Source: Pseudomonadota bacterium (lineage in GTDB: Bacteria; Pseudomonadota; Alphaproteobacteria; Rhizobiales; Xanthobacteraceae). From it: a stretch of 64,000 nt of DNA. The translations under genes were made by a program, and so were the position numbers. Below the pieces are notes generated by a model, which saw nothing but the letters and a program-made list of their open reading frames with translations, was not told the origin of the DNA and made no database searches. This document shows positions 14,593-23,790 of this stretch, piece by piece (position 1 is the first letter of the stretch; each line of letters begins with the position of its first letter). The DNA is taken from assembly GCA_018242205.1 (NCBI GenBank), contig JAFECJ010000017.1, forward strand, positions 1 to 64,000. The letters are read 5' to 3'.

Positions 14593-15270
14593 TTATCGCG
14601 CGGCGCTTCGCCCGGCCTTCTTGGCCTGCTTGAGACGCCGTTGTTCCTTTTTCGCCGCGCGCAGTTCGCGCTTGGCGGCCTTCTCGGCGCGCAACGCTTC
14701 GCTCACCAGTTCGTCGGTGAGAACGAGCTTTGCTTCGCCCATGTCTCTCATCGGCAGCAACACGGCCGGATCTTCGCCCGCCTTCGGGTCGTCGCGGGTC
14801 AGCTTCGCCGCCTCGCCTTCGACGCCATCGATGACGCCGCGGAACCGTTTGCGGCCCGCGACCGGCACTTCCATTTCGATTTTCACCAGGTGGCCGGCAT
14901 AGCGCTCGAAGTCGGAGCGGCGCACTAGCGGCCGGTCGATGCCCGGCGAGGAAATCTCCAGTCGGTAGGCGCGGTCGATGGGCTCGTTGACGTCGAAGAC
15001 CGGCGACAAGGCTCGCGATACCGCCTCGCAGTCGTCCACCGTCATGGTCCCGTCGGGGCGCTCCGCCATGATCTGGATCGTGCATTCCTCGCCGGATGAA
15101 ACCTTAATCCGAACAATGCGATAGCCAAGTTGTTCAACCACAGGTTCGGTGATCGAGGCGATTCGCGCCGGCAGGCCGGTCTCGGCGATCAGCCGTGGCT
15201 CATCGGCCGCTGCCACCGTTTCCGGGCCGGAACCCGGCGCCAAAGTCTCATGTCGCTCGCTCAGAGCCAT
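14593..15270 (-). CDS. rimP: Ribosome maturation factor RimP
   Basis: 30S assembly factor, first gene of the nusA operon. 225 residues, longer than E. coli RimP because of an N-terminal extension and a Lys/Arg/Ala-rich C-terminal helix (about 185-225). Conserved motifs: [27 protein letters not shown] and [12 protein letters not shown]. The start is the ATG at 15270, which follows an 85-nt predicted leader with a terminator-like hairpin. Confidence 0.96.
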   Translation of the reverse strand: MALSERHETLAPGSGPETVAAADEPRLIAETGLPARIASITEPVVEQLGYRIVRIKVSSGEECTIQIMAERPDGTMTVDDCEAVSRALSPVFDVNEPIDRAYRLEISSPGIDRPLVRRSDFERYAGHLVKIEMEVPVAGRKRFRGVIDGVEGEAAKLTRDDPKAGEDPAVLLPMRDMGEAKLVLTDELVSEALRAEKAAKRELRAAKKEQRRLKQAKKAGRSAAR

Positions 15271-15291
15271 CGATCGAAGCTATGCCTGTAA

Positions 15292-15323
15292 CAAAAAAGA
15301 GCGGGTCCGGGGGGACCCACTCT
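15292..15323 (-). terminator. Intrinsic terminator/attenuator in the rimP-nusA operon leader
   Basis: On the minus strand an 11-bp stem (AGAGTGGGTCC pairing with GGACCCGCTCT, one G-U pair) with a C4 loop is followed by six T residues, and ends 22 nt before the rimP start. No minus-strand gene lies close upstream (trmB ends at 16581), so it most likely attenuates the operon itself. Confidence 0.82.
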
Positions 15324-15362
15324 CAAAACCCGATTTGGTTATGAGGGTGTATTGACCGCGGA

Positions 15363-15390
15363 AATATAGCGATTTTTCGCGCCGGCGCAA
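15363..15390 (-). promoter_or_regulatory. Predicted sigma-70 promoter of the rimP-nusA-infB operon
   Basis: On the minus strand TTGCGC (15390-15385), a 16-bp spacer and TATATT (15368-15363) fit a housekeeping promoter. It would give a leader of about 85 nt that includes the terminator hairpin. Prediction only. Confidence 0.5.
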
Positions 15391-15494
15391 GGCGCGAAGA
15401 ATCCCGTCCGCTAAACCCTTCTTTCACACGTCGCCCTTATTTTTCGTTAAGGCGCCTGCCAGGCGGTGGCGGCGCGCGTTTGGGTCCGTGCGTA

Positions 15495-16574
15495 ATGGCT
15501 GCTCCTGCGTCTTTGCTTCCCGAGCTGGAAGATGTCGTCCAGCACGGCTCCGCGGAAAAGCGGGCCGAGACGCTGCGCCGTATCACAACGCTGTTTCTCG
15601 ACGGCGCCCCTTCCTTCAACGATCATCACGTCGCCCTGTTCGACGACGTCATCGGCTGCCTGATCGCGGAGATCGAGGCCAAGGCGCTGGCCGAACTGGC
15701 GCGCCGCATCGCGCCGGTCGACAACGCGCCGGCCAAGGTGGTGACGACGCTCGCCAAGAACGACGATATCGACGTCGCCGGCCCGGTGCTGCGCGCCGGC
15801 CATCTGTCAGATCCCGATCTGATCGCCATCGCCGAGACCAAGGGCCAGCAGCATCTCTTGGCCATGGCCAAGCGCGCCAGCCTGAGCGAAGCGCTGTCGG
15901 ACGTGCTGGTGAAGCGTGGCGATCGCAACGTCGCGCATTCGATCGCCGACAACCGCGGCGCCAATCTGTCCGAGCGCGCCTTCACCAATCTCATCGACCG
16001 CGCGCAGCAGGACGGCGATCTCGCCGAGAAGGTCGGCCAGCGCACCGACATTCCGCCGCGGCTCTTTCGACAGTTGCTGCTGCAGGCGAGTGAGGTGGTG
16101 CAGCGGCGCCTGCTCGCCGCCGCGCGGCCGGAGACGCAGGCGGAAATCCGCAAGATTCTCGCCAAGGTCACCGACGAGGTCGGCGCCAAAGCGGCGCCGC
16201 GCAACTATACCGCGGCTCTGACCGCGGTGCGCGAGCTGCACAAGCAGCGCAAGCTCACCGAGACCGATGTCGCCAACTATGCCGAGAGCGGAAAGTACGA
16301 AGAGACGATCGCCGCGCTGTCGACGATCTGCGCGGTGCCGGTGGAGGTCGTCGACCGCTTGATGAGCGGCGAACGCGCCGACCCCGTGCTTATTCTCGCG
16401 CGCTCGGTCAATTTTGGCTGGCCGACCGTGAAATCGGTGATGATGGCGCGGCCGGGCGCCAAGCCGTCGCAGCAGACGATCGATGCCGCGCACGAGAATT
16501 TCGAGCGGCTCACCGCGGCGACGGCGCAGCGCGTCGTGCGCTTCTGGCAGGTGCGACAGGGTACCGGCGAATAA
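15495..16574 (+). CDS. DUF2336 domain-containing protein
   Basis: 359 residues from the ATG at 15495 (MAAPASLLPELEDVV). It is predicted entirely helical, with HEAT-like repeats: ALAELARRIAPVDNAPAKVVTTLAKND, then several DIDVAGPVLRAGHLSD-type units. This matches DUF2336 proteins, which are common in alphaproteobacteria and have no settled function; helical repeats suggest protein binding. No signal peptide or membrane segment. It is convergent with trmB, with 6 bp between stops. A TTG start 15 nt upstream is possible but has no better ribosome-binding site. Confidence 0.88.
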   Translation: MAAPASLLPELEDVVQHGSAEKRAETLRRITTLFLDGAPSFNDHHVALFDDVIGCLIAEIEAKALAELARRIAPVDNAPAKVVTTLAKNDDIDVAGPVLRAGHLSDPDLIAIAETKGQQHLLAMAKRASLSEALSDVLVKRGDRNVAHSIADNRGANLSERAFTNLIDRAQQDGDLAEKVGQRTDIPPRLFRQLLLQASEVVQRRLLAAARPETQAEIRKILAKVTDEVGAKAAPRNYTAALTAVRELHKQRKLTETDVANYAESGKYEETIAALSTICAVPVEVVDRLMSGERADPVLILARSVNFGWPTVKSVMMARPGAKPSQQTIDAAHENFERLTAATAQRVVRFWQVRQGTGE

Positions 16575-16580
16575 CGCCGT

Positions 16581-17282
16581 CTACTTCCGCCGAAAAACAA
16601 AATACGCCGGCGTACGCCCTTCGCGCACCGCCTTCGCCTCGTAGCGCGTGCGGGTCCAGCCGTCCCACGGCTTACGCCAGTCGTCGGCCTGCTCCGCGGT
16701 CCAGACGAAATCCGGCGACCGCATGATGCGCGTCAGGGCGTAGGTCATGTAGCTCGGGATATCGGTGGCGAAGCGAAACTCGCCGCCGCTTTTGAGCAAG
16801 CGCGCCAGCCGCGGCAGGCTGTCGTCCTGGATGAAGCGCCGCTTCCATTGCCGGCGCTTTGGCCACGGGTCGGGATACAGAAGATCGATACGCGTGAAGG
16901 CGCCGGCTGGCAGCCAGTCGAGCAATTCGCTCGCGTCGCCATGGAAGATTCGGATGTTGGCGAGGTCCTCGTCGTCGATGGCCACCAGCAACTTGCCGAC
17001 CGCGTTGAGAAAACCGTCGGCGCCGATGAATCCTTGATCGGGATGCGCCATTGCCTGCGCGACGAGATGCTCGCCGCCGCCGAAGCCGATCTCGAGGCGT
17101 AGCGTATTGGGTGCATGCGGAAACAATGTTGCAAGATCAGCGGGCGCCGGCTTGGTCAGATCGAGCGCCAGCGTCGGCAGCAATTCGTCGAACAATTCCG
17201 ATTGCCGCGCCTTGAGCGGATGCCCTTTGCGGCGGCCGAAGAAAGCGCGCTGCGGAATGTCGTCGTCGCGGTCGTGGCTCAT
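16581..17282 (-). CDS. trmB: tRNA (guanine-N7-)-methyltransferase TrmB
   Basis: SAM-dependent methylation of G46 in the tRNA variable loop. 233 residues. The SAM-binding glycine loop is EIGFGGGEHL; the family signature is IDLLYPDPWPKRRQWKRRFI; a C-terminal TRYEAKAVREGR block follows. It lies directly downstream of metK, which makes its methyl donor, but a strong terminator stands between them, so it may need its own promoter or readthrough. Confidence 0.97.
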   Translation of the reverse strand: MSHDRDDDIPQRAFFGRRKGHPLKARQSELFDELLPTLALDLTKPAPADLATLFPHAPNTLRLEIGFGGGEHLVAQAMAHPDQGFIGADGFLNAVGKLLVAIDDEDLANIRIFHGDASELLDWLPAGAFTRIDLLYPDPWPKRRQWKRRFIQDDSLPRLARLLKSGGEFRFATDIPSYMTYALTRIMRSPDFVWTAEQADDWRKPWDGWTRTRYEAKAVREGRTPAYFVFRRK

Positions 17283-17305
17283 GGCCCCGTCATGCCCGGG
17301 CGCGA

Positions 17306-17340
17306 GGAAAAATAAAAGGCCGGGCGTGAGCCCGGCCTTT
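17306..17340 (-). terminator. Intrinsic terminator of metK
   Basis: Stem AAAGGCCGGGC/GCCCGGCCTTT with a 4-nt loop, followed on the minus strand by TTTTATTTTT. It sits between the metK stop and the trmB start. Confidence 0.9.
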
Positions 17341-17363
17341 CGATATTCAGCCGATGATCCGGC

Positions 17364-18638
17364 TTATTTGAAAGCCGCCTTGATCTGCGCGGCAAGGTCG
17401 GTCTTCTCCCACGAGAAGCCGCCGTCCTTCTCCGGCGCGCGGCCGAAGTGGCCGTAGGCCGAGGTGCGGCGGTAGATCGGCCGGTTCAGCTTGAGCGTGC
17501 GGCGGATGTTGGTCGGCGTCAGGCGGAACAGCTCGGGCAGGATCTTCTCGAGCTTCTTCTCATCGACCTTGCCGGTGCCGTGGGTATCGACCAGCAGCGA
17601 CATCGGGTCGGCGACGCCGATGGCATAGGCGACCTGGATGGTGCAGCGCTCGGCGACGCCGGCGGCGACCACGTTCTTGGCGAGATAGCGCGCGGCGTAA
17701 GCGGCCGAGCGATCGACCTTGGTCGGGTCCTTGCCGGAGAAGGCGCCGCCGCCGTGCGGCGCGTAGCCGCCGTAAGTGTCGACGATGATCTTGCGGCCGG
17801 TGAGGCCGCAGTCGCCGTCCGGACCGCCGATGACGAAGTTGCCAGTCGGGTTGACCAGGAAGTCGGACGACTTCGCCGGCATCCAGCCCTTCGGCAGCGC
17901 CTGCGTCACCGTCTGCTCGATCATGTCCTTGACCATGCCCGGCGTGTACTTCTTGCCGTTGCGGCTCTTCTCGTTGTGCTGAGTCGAGACCACGACCTTG
18001 GTGCAGCCGACCGGCTTGCCGTCGACATACTTCACCGTGACCTGGCTCTTGGCGTCCGGCTGCAGGTCCGGCAACGCCTTGGAATGGCGCTTCTCGGACA
18101 GCGAGCGCAGGATCTTGTGTGCGAAATAGATCGGCGCCGGCATGAACGAGTTCTTCTCGTACACTTCGCTTTCGGTGCAGGCGAAGCCGAACATCATGCC
18201 CTGGTCGCCGGCGCCTTCTTCTTCGCCGCTCTTCTTTTTCTTGGCATCGACGCCCATGGCGATGTCGGGCGACTGGCCGTGCAGCAGCACTTCGACATCG
18301 GCACCGTAATAGGAGAAGCCGTCCTGGTCGTAGCCGATGTCTTTGACGACATCGCGCGCGATCTGGGTGATGTATTCGCGGTCGACGACGACCTTGTCGC
18401 CGTGCTTGCGGAAGAACGGCGCCTGGCCGCGGCCTTCACCGGCAATGACGATCTTGTTGGTGGTCGTCAGTGTTTCGCAGCCGAGGCGGGTATTCACCGC
18501 TGAATCGTCGGCGATGCCGAGCTTGATGTCGTTCGCCAGAAAGGCGTCCAGCACCGCATCGGAAATCTGGTCGCAGACCTTGTCCGGATGACCTTCGGAA
18601 ACCGATTCACTGGTGAACAGAAAATTCTTGTGAGCCAC
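17364..18638 (-). CDS. metK: S-adenosylmethionine synthase MetK
   Basis: Makes SAM from ATP and methionine. 424 residues from the GTG at 18638 ([20 protein letters not shown]), preceded by a strong GGGAGGAG ribosome-binding site; the longer frame from 18764 has no site. GHPDK is the ATP-binding signature and [22 protein letters not shown] the phosphate-binding block. An alpha-type lysine/glutamate-rich insert ([15 protein letters not shown]) lies in the middle. trmB lies downstream. Confidence 0.97.
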   Translation of the reverse strand: MAHKNFLFTSESVSEGHPDKVCDQISDAVLDAFLANDIKLGIADDSAVNTRLGCETLTTTNKIVIAGEGRGQAPFFRKHGDKVVVDREYITQIARDVVKDIGYDQDGFSYYGADVEVLLHGQSPDIAMGVDAKKKKSGEEEGAGDQGMMFGFACTESEVYEKNSFMPAPIYFAHKILRSLSEKRHSKALPDLQPDAKSQVTVKYVDGKPVGCTKVVVSTQHNEKSRNGKKYTPGMVKDMIEQTVTQALPKGWMPAKSSDFLVNPTGNFVIGGPDGDCGLTGRKIIVDTYGGYAPHGGGAFSGKDPTKVDRSAAYAARYLAKNVVAAGVAERCTIQVAYAIGVADPMSLLVDTHGTGKVDEKKLEKILPELFRLTPTNIRRTLKLNRPIYRRTSAYGHFGRAPEKDGGFSWEKTDLAAQIKAAFK

Positions 18639-18696
18639 GCTGCATCTCCTCCCGTGGCGCGGGGCGGTGCCGCGCCGGTTCAATATCGGGGGCTGG

Positions 18697-18724
18697 TTCT
18701 TACAGCGGTGGCCCGAGACGTCAA
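18697..18724 (-). promoter_or_regulatory. Predicted metK promoter with a GC-rich leader hairpin
   Basis: TTGACG (18724-18719), 16 bp, TAAGAA (18702-18697) on the minus strand. The leader would be about 50 nt and contains a 7-bp stem at 18656-18662/18670-18676 just before the ribosome-binding site. I do not recognise a known SAM riboswitch consensus in it. Confidence 0.45.
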
Positions 18725-18837
18725 GGTGCGGGCAAATGTGGGCCGCAGCCGCGGGGCACTGCAAATGCGGCGGGCAATGACGGTGCTTCGCCCTCTGCCG
18801 TCCGGGGAAGCTTCGCCTCCAGGCTAGGCGGCAAACA

Positions 18838-18863
18838 AGAAAGCCGCCTCAATGAGGCGGCTC
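18838..18863 (-). terminator. Intrinsic terminator of the XRE-family gene
   Basis: AGCCGCCTC-AAT-GAGGCGGCT is followed on the minus strand by a T-rich stretch (TTTCTTGTTT). It isolates the regulator from metK. Confidence 0.85.
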
Positions 18864-18903
18864 TTGATGTCGGGTCAGGAGCCCGGTGTGGCGCGAGCAG
18901 GCT

Positions 18904-19308
18904 TTATTCGTCGCCGGCGATCTGTTCGACGAGGTCGACGATGCGGCGCCGCAGCTTCGAACTCTTGATGCGCATGAACGACTTGGTCAGCGACAGGCCG
19001 TCTGAGGTGGCGAGGAAGTCGGATACATAGGCCGGCGACGGCGCTTCGCTCATGCCGCTCGACATGCCACCCGGACCATGCGGCGCGCCCTCGAAGAAAA
19101 ACGAAACCGGTACTTGGAGGATGTTGGCGATCGCCTGCAACCGGCTGGCGCCGATGCGGTTGGTGCCCTTCTCGTATTTCTGGACTTGCTGAAAGGTCAG
19201 CCCGAGAGCATCGCCGAGCTTTTCCTGGCTCATGCTCAGCATCATCCGGCGCATACGGACTCGCGAACCGACATGTTTGTCGATCGGGTTGGGCGCCTTC
19301 TTAGCCAT
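18904..19308 (-). CDS. XRE-family helix-turn-helix regulator (PhrR-like)
   Basis: 134 residues. The N-terminal Cro/C1-type helix-turn-helix (about 12-70) is clear: RVRMRRMMLSMSQEKLGDAL and LTFQQVQKYEKGTNRIGASRL. A short conserved C-terminal helix (SFMRIKSSKLRRRIVDLVEQIA) may dimerize. Start at 19308 follows AGGAGA. In Sinorhizobium, phrR, a low-pH-induced regulator, is reported beside the lnt homolog actA, so this is probably its ortholog; the acid link is inference. Confidence 0.92.
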   Translation of the reverse strand: MAKKAPNPIDKHVGSRVRMRRMMLSMSQEKLGDALGLTFQQVQKYEKGTNRIGASRLQAIANILQVPVSFFFEGAPHGPGGMSSGMSEAPSPAYVSDFLATSDGLSLTKSFMRIKSSKLRRRIVDLVEQIAGDE

Positions 19309-19530
19309 AAAAATCTCCTATGCGGACATCGTCATCGCTAATGTCACAATTATCAGTCTTTATGCAATCGTTCATTTTGGAAGGGGGATTTTTAATCGTT
19401 AAAGTGGCCGAGAGAATTCTGCTTAATTTTCAATATCTTTTACAGGTTTGCCCTGTAATTTGAGATATCGACCAAAAATTTTAATTTGCTCGCATAACAA
19501 CCCGAACCCGGGTTTGCTGGTCAATTCAAT
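19309..19530 (-). other. AT-rich intergenic region between lnt and the XRE-family gene
   Basis: 222 bp of clearly lower GC than its surroundings, with many A/T runs and no open frame of note. It most likely holds the promoter of the XRE-family regulator and the end of the long upstream operon. I could not define one best promoter. Confidence 0.5.
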
Positions 19531-21132
19531 CTACGCGCGCAACCGCCTTTTGGCCAGAACCAGGGCGGATACAACCAAAAATAGCATTGCCGAAATATTT
19601 CCATAGAGCGCAAAAATCGTTGGACTCATGGCGCGCGGTAGGCGGGAGTCGACAATTCCCTCAACCCCAAGCGGCAGCGAGGCGACGATCCGGCCGACCG
19701 GGTCGATGACGCCGGATATGCCGGTGTTGGCGGCGCGAACCAGCGGCAGCCCTTCGGCGATGGCCAGTACGCGGGCCTGATGGAAATGTTGATACGGGCC
19801 GCTGCTGATGCCGAACCAGCCGTCATTGGTGACGTTCAGAAGCCACCCCGGCCGTTCTCCCGCCGGGATGGCTTCATCAGGAAACACGGCCTCGTAGCAG
19901 ATCAGCGGCAGCATTTTCGGCGCGCCGCGCACATCGATCACACGGCGGCGCGTGCCGGTGAGGAAGCCACCGACCTCCTTGGTCAGTTGCTGGAAGCCGA
20001 GCCGCTCCATGAAGCTTTGGAACGGCAGGTACTCGCCGAACGGCACCAGGTGCAGTTTGTCGTAAATGGCGCGAATCGAACCATCCGGATCGAGGACATA
20101 GACCGAATTGTAGGCCCGTGGCCCGCGGCCCGCGACCATCTCTCCGGGGCGGACCGCGCCGGTGATCAGTTCGGTGTTCGGCTTGATCAGATTGGCGATC
20201 TGCGCCAGCGCATCCGGTTCGCGCGTGAGAAAGAACGGAAACGCCGATTCCGGCCAGATCAGGTGCGTGATGTCACGAACGCCGTTCGATTGCGGTCCCG
20301 TCGATCGATCCGATAGCGTGAGGTAACGCCGCATCACTTCGTTCTTGGCGCTGTAGTTGAACTTTGCGTCCTGCTGCAGGTCGGGCTGCATGATGCGCAG
20401 CTTGACGTCCTTGACGAAGCTCGTCGGATGCACCGCCAGGCGCGCCACGCCGAAACCGGCCATGCCGACCAGCACGATCATGGCCAGCGCCAGCGGCCGA
20501 TAGGGACGCGGCGTATCGACGGTGTCGTCCGTCAGCACCGCCGGCGTCGCGAAGATCGCGACAGCCATGAACGTCAGGCCCCAGACCCCGACCAGCGACA
20601 CGGTTTGCGCCAGCGCCAGCGGTTCGGTCAGCGCGTAGCCCAGGGCATTCCACGGAAAGCCGGTGAACAAATGGCCCCGCAGCCATTCCGTCACGGTGAG
20701 CGCGATGGCGAGTGCCAGAATACGCTCCGGTCCGCGTACCCAGACGATCCGCGACAGCGCGAAGCCAAGGGCCATAAAGATCGCTAGATAGGCCGGCAGT
20801 CCGGTCACCGCGATGGGTAGCAGCCAACCGAAGGTCTTGGCATCGACCAGGAAGGCGTAGCCGACCCAGTAAACGCCGGCGAGGAAGTAACCGAAGCCGA
20901 AACACCAGCCGGCGATGGCCGCCGACCAGGCGCCGCTCCAGCGTCCCGCGGTCGAGCCGTCGATCAGCCAGACCGCGACTGGAATGGTGATGAACAGGAT
21001 CGGCCAGGCATTCACCGGCGCCATGGCAAGCGCCGACGCCATGCCCGCGATGAAGGCGATACCGGCGCGGCGCCAGCCATATGCGAGGACGATCGCGTGC
21101 GCGGCACGGGTGGCGATGCGGGTCAAATTCAC
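19531..21132 (-). CDS. lnt: Apolipoprotein N-acyltransferase Lnt
   Basis: Inner-membrane enzyme that adds the third acyl chain to lipoproteins. 533 residues: about six N-terminal membrane segments, a periplasmic nitrilase-fold domain, and a last C-terminal helix. The Glu-Lys-Cys triad is visible as E295 (IWPESAFPF), K359 (YDKLHLVPFGEYLPF) and C412 (LICYEAVFPDE). The start is GTG and overlaps the corC stop by 4 bp. Confidence 0.97.
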   Translation of the reverse strand: MNLTRIATRAAHAIVLAYGWRRAGIAFIAGMASALAMAPVNAWPILFITIPVAVWLIDGSTAGRWSGAWSAAIAGWCFGFGYFLAGVYWVGYAFLVDAKTFGWLLPIAVTGLPAYLAIFMALGFALSRIVWVRGPERILALAIALTVTEWLRGHLFTGFPWNALGYALTEPLALAQTVSLVGVWGLTFMAVAIFATPAVLTDDTVDTPRPYRPLALAMIVLVGMAGFGVARLAVHPTSFVKDVKLRIMQPDLQQDAKFNYSAKNEVMRRYLTLSDRSTGPQSNGVRDITHLIWPESAFPFFLTREPDALAQIANLIKPNTELITGAVRPGEMVAGRGPRAYNSVYVLDPDGSIRAIYDKLHLVPFGEYLPFQSFMERLGFQQLTKEVGGFLTGTRRRVIDVRGAPKMLPLICYEAVFPDEAIPAGERPGWLLNVTNDGWFGISSGPYQHFHQARVLAIAEGLPLVRAANTGISGVIDPVGRIVASLPLGVEGIVDSRLPRAMSPTIFALYGNISAMLFLVVSALVLAKRRLRA

Positions 21133-22268
21133 GATTGGGACGAGTTCTGAGGGTTCGAATCTTTGGACGGCGCGATTTCGAAATTGAGCGGTTGCTGGGC
21201 TACGCCGGCCAACACGGCATCGGGCTCACCGCGCTTTTTCGGCTCGCGCGGCTTCTGGCGCTTTTCGGTGAGCCGCACGATACGCACGCGCTTGACGCGC
21301 CGCGGATCGGCGTCGAGCACTTCGAACTCGAGCAGCCCGGGACCCGGAATCAGTTCGCCGCGCAGCGGCAGGCGGCCGGCGCGCGTCGTCAAATAACCGC
21401 CCAGCGTGTCGACTTCCTCGGCGACGTCGTCGTCCACCACGAAATCCTTGCCGACGATGGCTACGGTTTCCTCGAGCGAGGCGCGGGCGTCGGCGATGTA
21501 GGAGCCGTCCGGCTGAGCGACGATATCGGCGCGTTCGTCTTCGTCATGCTCGTCCGCGATTTCACCGACGATCTCTTCGACGATGTCCTCGATCGAGATC
21601 AGTCCGTCGGTGCCGCCATATTCGTCAATCACCAGCGCCAGGTGAATCTGCTTGGCCTGCATCCGCGCCAACAGGTCCATAACCCGGGCCGACGGCGGCA
21701 CGAACAGCACCTCGCGCACGATCTTGGTCGCGGTTAGCGGCGTCGCCAGATTGATGGCCTTGAGGTCGAGGCCCGCCGGCAACGGCTTCCGGCGCTTGGC
21801 GTTCTTGGCCGGGTCGATGGTGGCGCGCGTCGTCATGTAATTGATGAGATCGCGGATGTGCACCATGCCGACCGGATCGTCGAGCGTGTCGTTATAAATG
21901 ACGAGGCGCGAATGCCCGGCCTTCTCGAACACCATCAGCAGGTCGCCGATCTGGATATCCTGCTGCACGGCCACGATATCGGCGCGCGGCACCATGACGT
22001 CGCTGACGCGGCGTTCGCGCAGGCCGAGGATGCTTTTGAGCATCCGGCTTTCTTCCGGCGAGAAACCCGACTCGGCCGGCGTCATGGCGTCAAGGAAGTC
22101 GGTCAGGTCGGCGCGAATGGTGCTCGGCCGTATGCCGAACATCGACCGGAACATCCGCACGAACCAGTTGCTGCTCTCTTCGCGCTTGACCGCGACCGGC
22201 ACCGGCAGGTTACGCGGTTCGTAAGACGTATCGTTTCGGGAGGGGTCGCTGTCAGGCATGGCCGTCAC
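21129..22268 (-). CDS. corC: CorC/HlyC-family CBS-domain protein
   Basis: 379 residues, cytosolic form without the DUF21 membrane domain. A CBS pair (about 95-235, VSDVMVPRADIVAVQ and VMDLLARMQAKQIHLALVIDEYGGTDGLISIEDIVEEIVGEI) is followed by a CorC_HlyC FAD-like domain (about 250-330). Related proteins assist Mg2+/Co2+ handling. The GTG start overlaps ybeY by 4 bp; an ATG three codons on is an alternative. The C-terminal tail is charged and variable. Confidence 0.93.
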   Translation of the reverse strand: MTAMPDSDPSRNDTSYEPRNLPVPVAVKREESSNWFVRMFRSMFGIRPSTIRADLTDFLDAMTPAESGFSPEESRMLKSILGLRERRVSDVMVPRADIVAVQQDIQIGDLLMVFEKAGHSRLVIYNDTLDDPVGMVHIRDLINYMTTRATIDPAKNAKRRKPLPAGLDLKAINLATPLTATKIVREVLFVPPSARVMDLLARMQAKQIHLALVIDEYGGTDGLISIEDIVEEIVGEIADEHDEDERADIVAQPDGSYIADARASLEETVAIVGKDFVVDDDVAEEVDTLGGYLTTRAGRLPLRGELIPGPGLLEFEVLDADPRRVKRVRIVRLTEKRQKPREPKKRGEPDAVLAGVAQQPLNFEIAPSKDSNPQNSSQS

Positions 22269-22750
22269 GCACGCTCACGCCGGGCGCGGCTGACGTCCTG
22301 CCATGGATCGGGCAGGTCCATGGCGACCATGATCCGGCTTTCCAACGCCTCCATCTCGTCCGCCTGCGCGTCCGTTTCGTGATCGTAGCCGATGAGGTGC
22401 AGAAATCCGTGCACGGTCAGATGCGCGAGGTGATGAAGGAACAGTCGCCCTTCGGCCTCGGACTCCCTTTGCAGCGTTTCATAAGCGATGACGATGTCGC
22501 CAAGATGGCCTTGCGTCGCCGGAGTGCCGGCGGCCGGAAAGGACAGCACGTTGGTCGGCTTGTCCAGGCCGCGCCACTGCTTGTTGATCTCGCGCACCGC
22601 CGAATCATCGGCCAGCAGGATACTGACTTCGCCGCGTTGTGTTGAGTGTGCCGCGGCGGCCGCAATTGACGCCTTGACGGTCGCCTCGGCCCGCGGTTCG
22701 GCCTGCCACAAATCGGATTCCACCACGATATCGGCGGTGACAGGGGTCAT
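22265..22750 (-). CDS. ybeY: Endoribonuclease YbeY (16S rRNA maturation)
   Basis: 161 residues. The zinc-binding HGFLHLIGYDHETDAQADEME block is the UPF0054/YbeY signature with three His ligands; NKQWRGLDKPTNVLSFP is the second conserved block. YbeY acts in 16S rRNA 3'-end processing and ribosome quality control. It is coupled by 4-bp overlaps to phoH upstream and corC downstream. Confidence 0.97.
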   Translation of the reverse strand: MTPVTADIVVESDLWQAEPRAEATVKASIAAAAAHSTQRGEVSILLADDSAVREINKQWRGLDKPTNVLSFPAAGTPATQGHLGDIVIAYETLQRESEAEGRLFLHHLAHLTVHGFLHLIGYDHETDAQADEMEALESRIMVAMDLPDPWQDVSRARRERA

Positions 22751-23790
22751 TTTCGCGGCTCGCGGGGCGGCGCGGCACGGTCATAGGCCTCGACGATGCG
22801 CTGCACCAGTTCATGGCGGATGACATCGGTGGCGGCGAATTCGACGATGCCGACGCCGTCGACGTCCTTGAGCAGGCGCACCGCTTCGGCGAGTCCCGAC
22901 ACCTGCCCATTCGGCAGGTCGACCTGGCTCGGATCGCCGGTGACGAACATGCGGCTGTTCTCGCCGAGACGGGTCAAGAACATCTTCATCTGCATCGATG
23001 TGGTGTTCTGCGCTTCGTCGAGGATGACGCAAGCATTGGCCAATGTGCGGCCACGCATGAAGGCGAGCGGCGCAATCTCGATGTCGCCCTGCTCCAGCGC
23101 GCGTTCGACGATGCGCACATCCATCAGATCGTGCAGCGCGTCGTAGATCGGCCGCAGATAGGGATCGACCTTCTCGCGCATGTCGCCGGGCAGGAAGCCG
23201 AGGCGTTCGCCGGCTTCGACGGCCGGGCGCGACAGGATGATGCGATCGACTTCCTTGCGCTCGAACATCTGGATGGCTTGCGCGACGGCGAGCCAGGTCT
23301 TGCCGGTGCCGGCGGGGCCGGTGCCGAACACCAGGGAGTTGCGCTTGAGCGCACGCATATAGGCGTCCTGCGCGGCGGTGCGGGCGCGCACCGGGCGCTT
23401 GCGCAGGTTGATCTCCTCGAAGGCCGCGCGCGCCTGGCCCGGATCGAAATCGAACAGCGAACCCTGCGCGATGGCCTGACGGATCGCGCCATCGACGTCG
23501 CCGCTCGACAGGTCGCGGCCACGCTTGAGCTGCTCGTACAAGGTCTCGAGAACGCGGCGCGCCTGCTCGACGCCGCCACGCGAGCCTTCGAGCGTGACGT
23601 GGTTTCCGCGGGAATCCGCCTTGACGCCGAGCTTGCGCTCGACCAGCGCCAGGTTCTGGCCGTACTGCCCGAACAGCACGGAAGCGAGTTTGTTATCCTC
23701 GAAGGCGAGCACGATTTGTGTGGTCGCCGTTTCGTCGGAAACAGCGGCGGCGGGGATCACGGGATCCGATGGTCGCAAGGTTGCTCTCAA
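22747..23790 (-). CDS. phoH: PhoH-family ATPase
   Basis: 347 residues. An N-terminal KH-like segment (about 20-90) precedes a P-loop ATPase domain (about 120-340) with Walker A GPAGTGKT and Walker [11 protein letters not shown]. PhoH/YbeZ proteins pair with YbeY in RNA metabolism, and here they are adjacent and overlapping. It also overlaps the miaB stop by 4 bp. Confidence 0.96.
   Translation of the reverse strand: MRATLRPSDPVIPAAAVSDETATTQIVLAFEDNKLASVLFGQYGQNLALVERKLGVKADSRGNHVTLEGSRGGVEQARRVLETLYEQLKRGRDLSSGDVDGAIRQAIAQGSLFDFDPGQARAAFEEINLRKRPVRARTAAQDAYMRALKRNSLVFGTGPAGTGKTWLAVAQAIQMFERKEVDRIILSRPAVEAGERLGFLPGDMREKVDPYLRPIYDALHDLMDVRIVERALEQGDIEIAPLAFMRGRTLANACVILDEAQNTTSMQMKMFLTRLGENSRMFVTGDPSQVDLPNGQVSGLAEAVRLLKDVDGVGIVEFAATDVIRHELVQRIVEAYDRAAPPREPRK

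Noticed and set aside
18639..18903. A SAM riboswitch upstream of metK
   Set aside because: The predicted leader is about 50 nt with one GC-rich hairpin and I do not see a known SAM-binding consensus.
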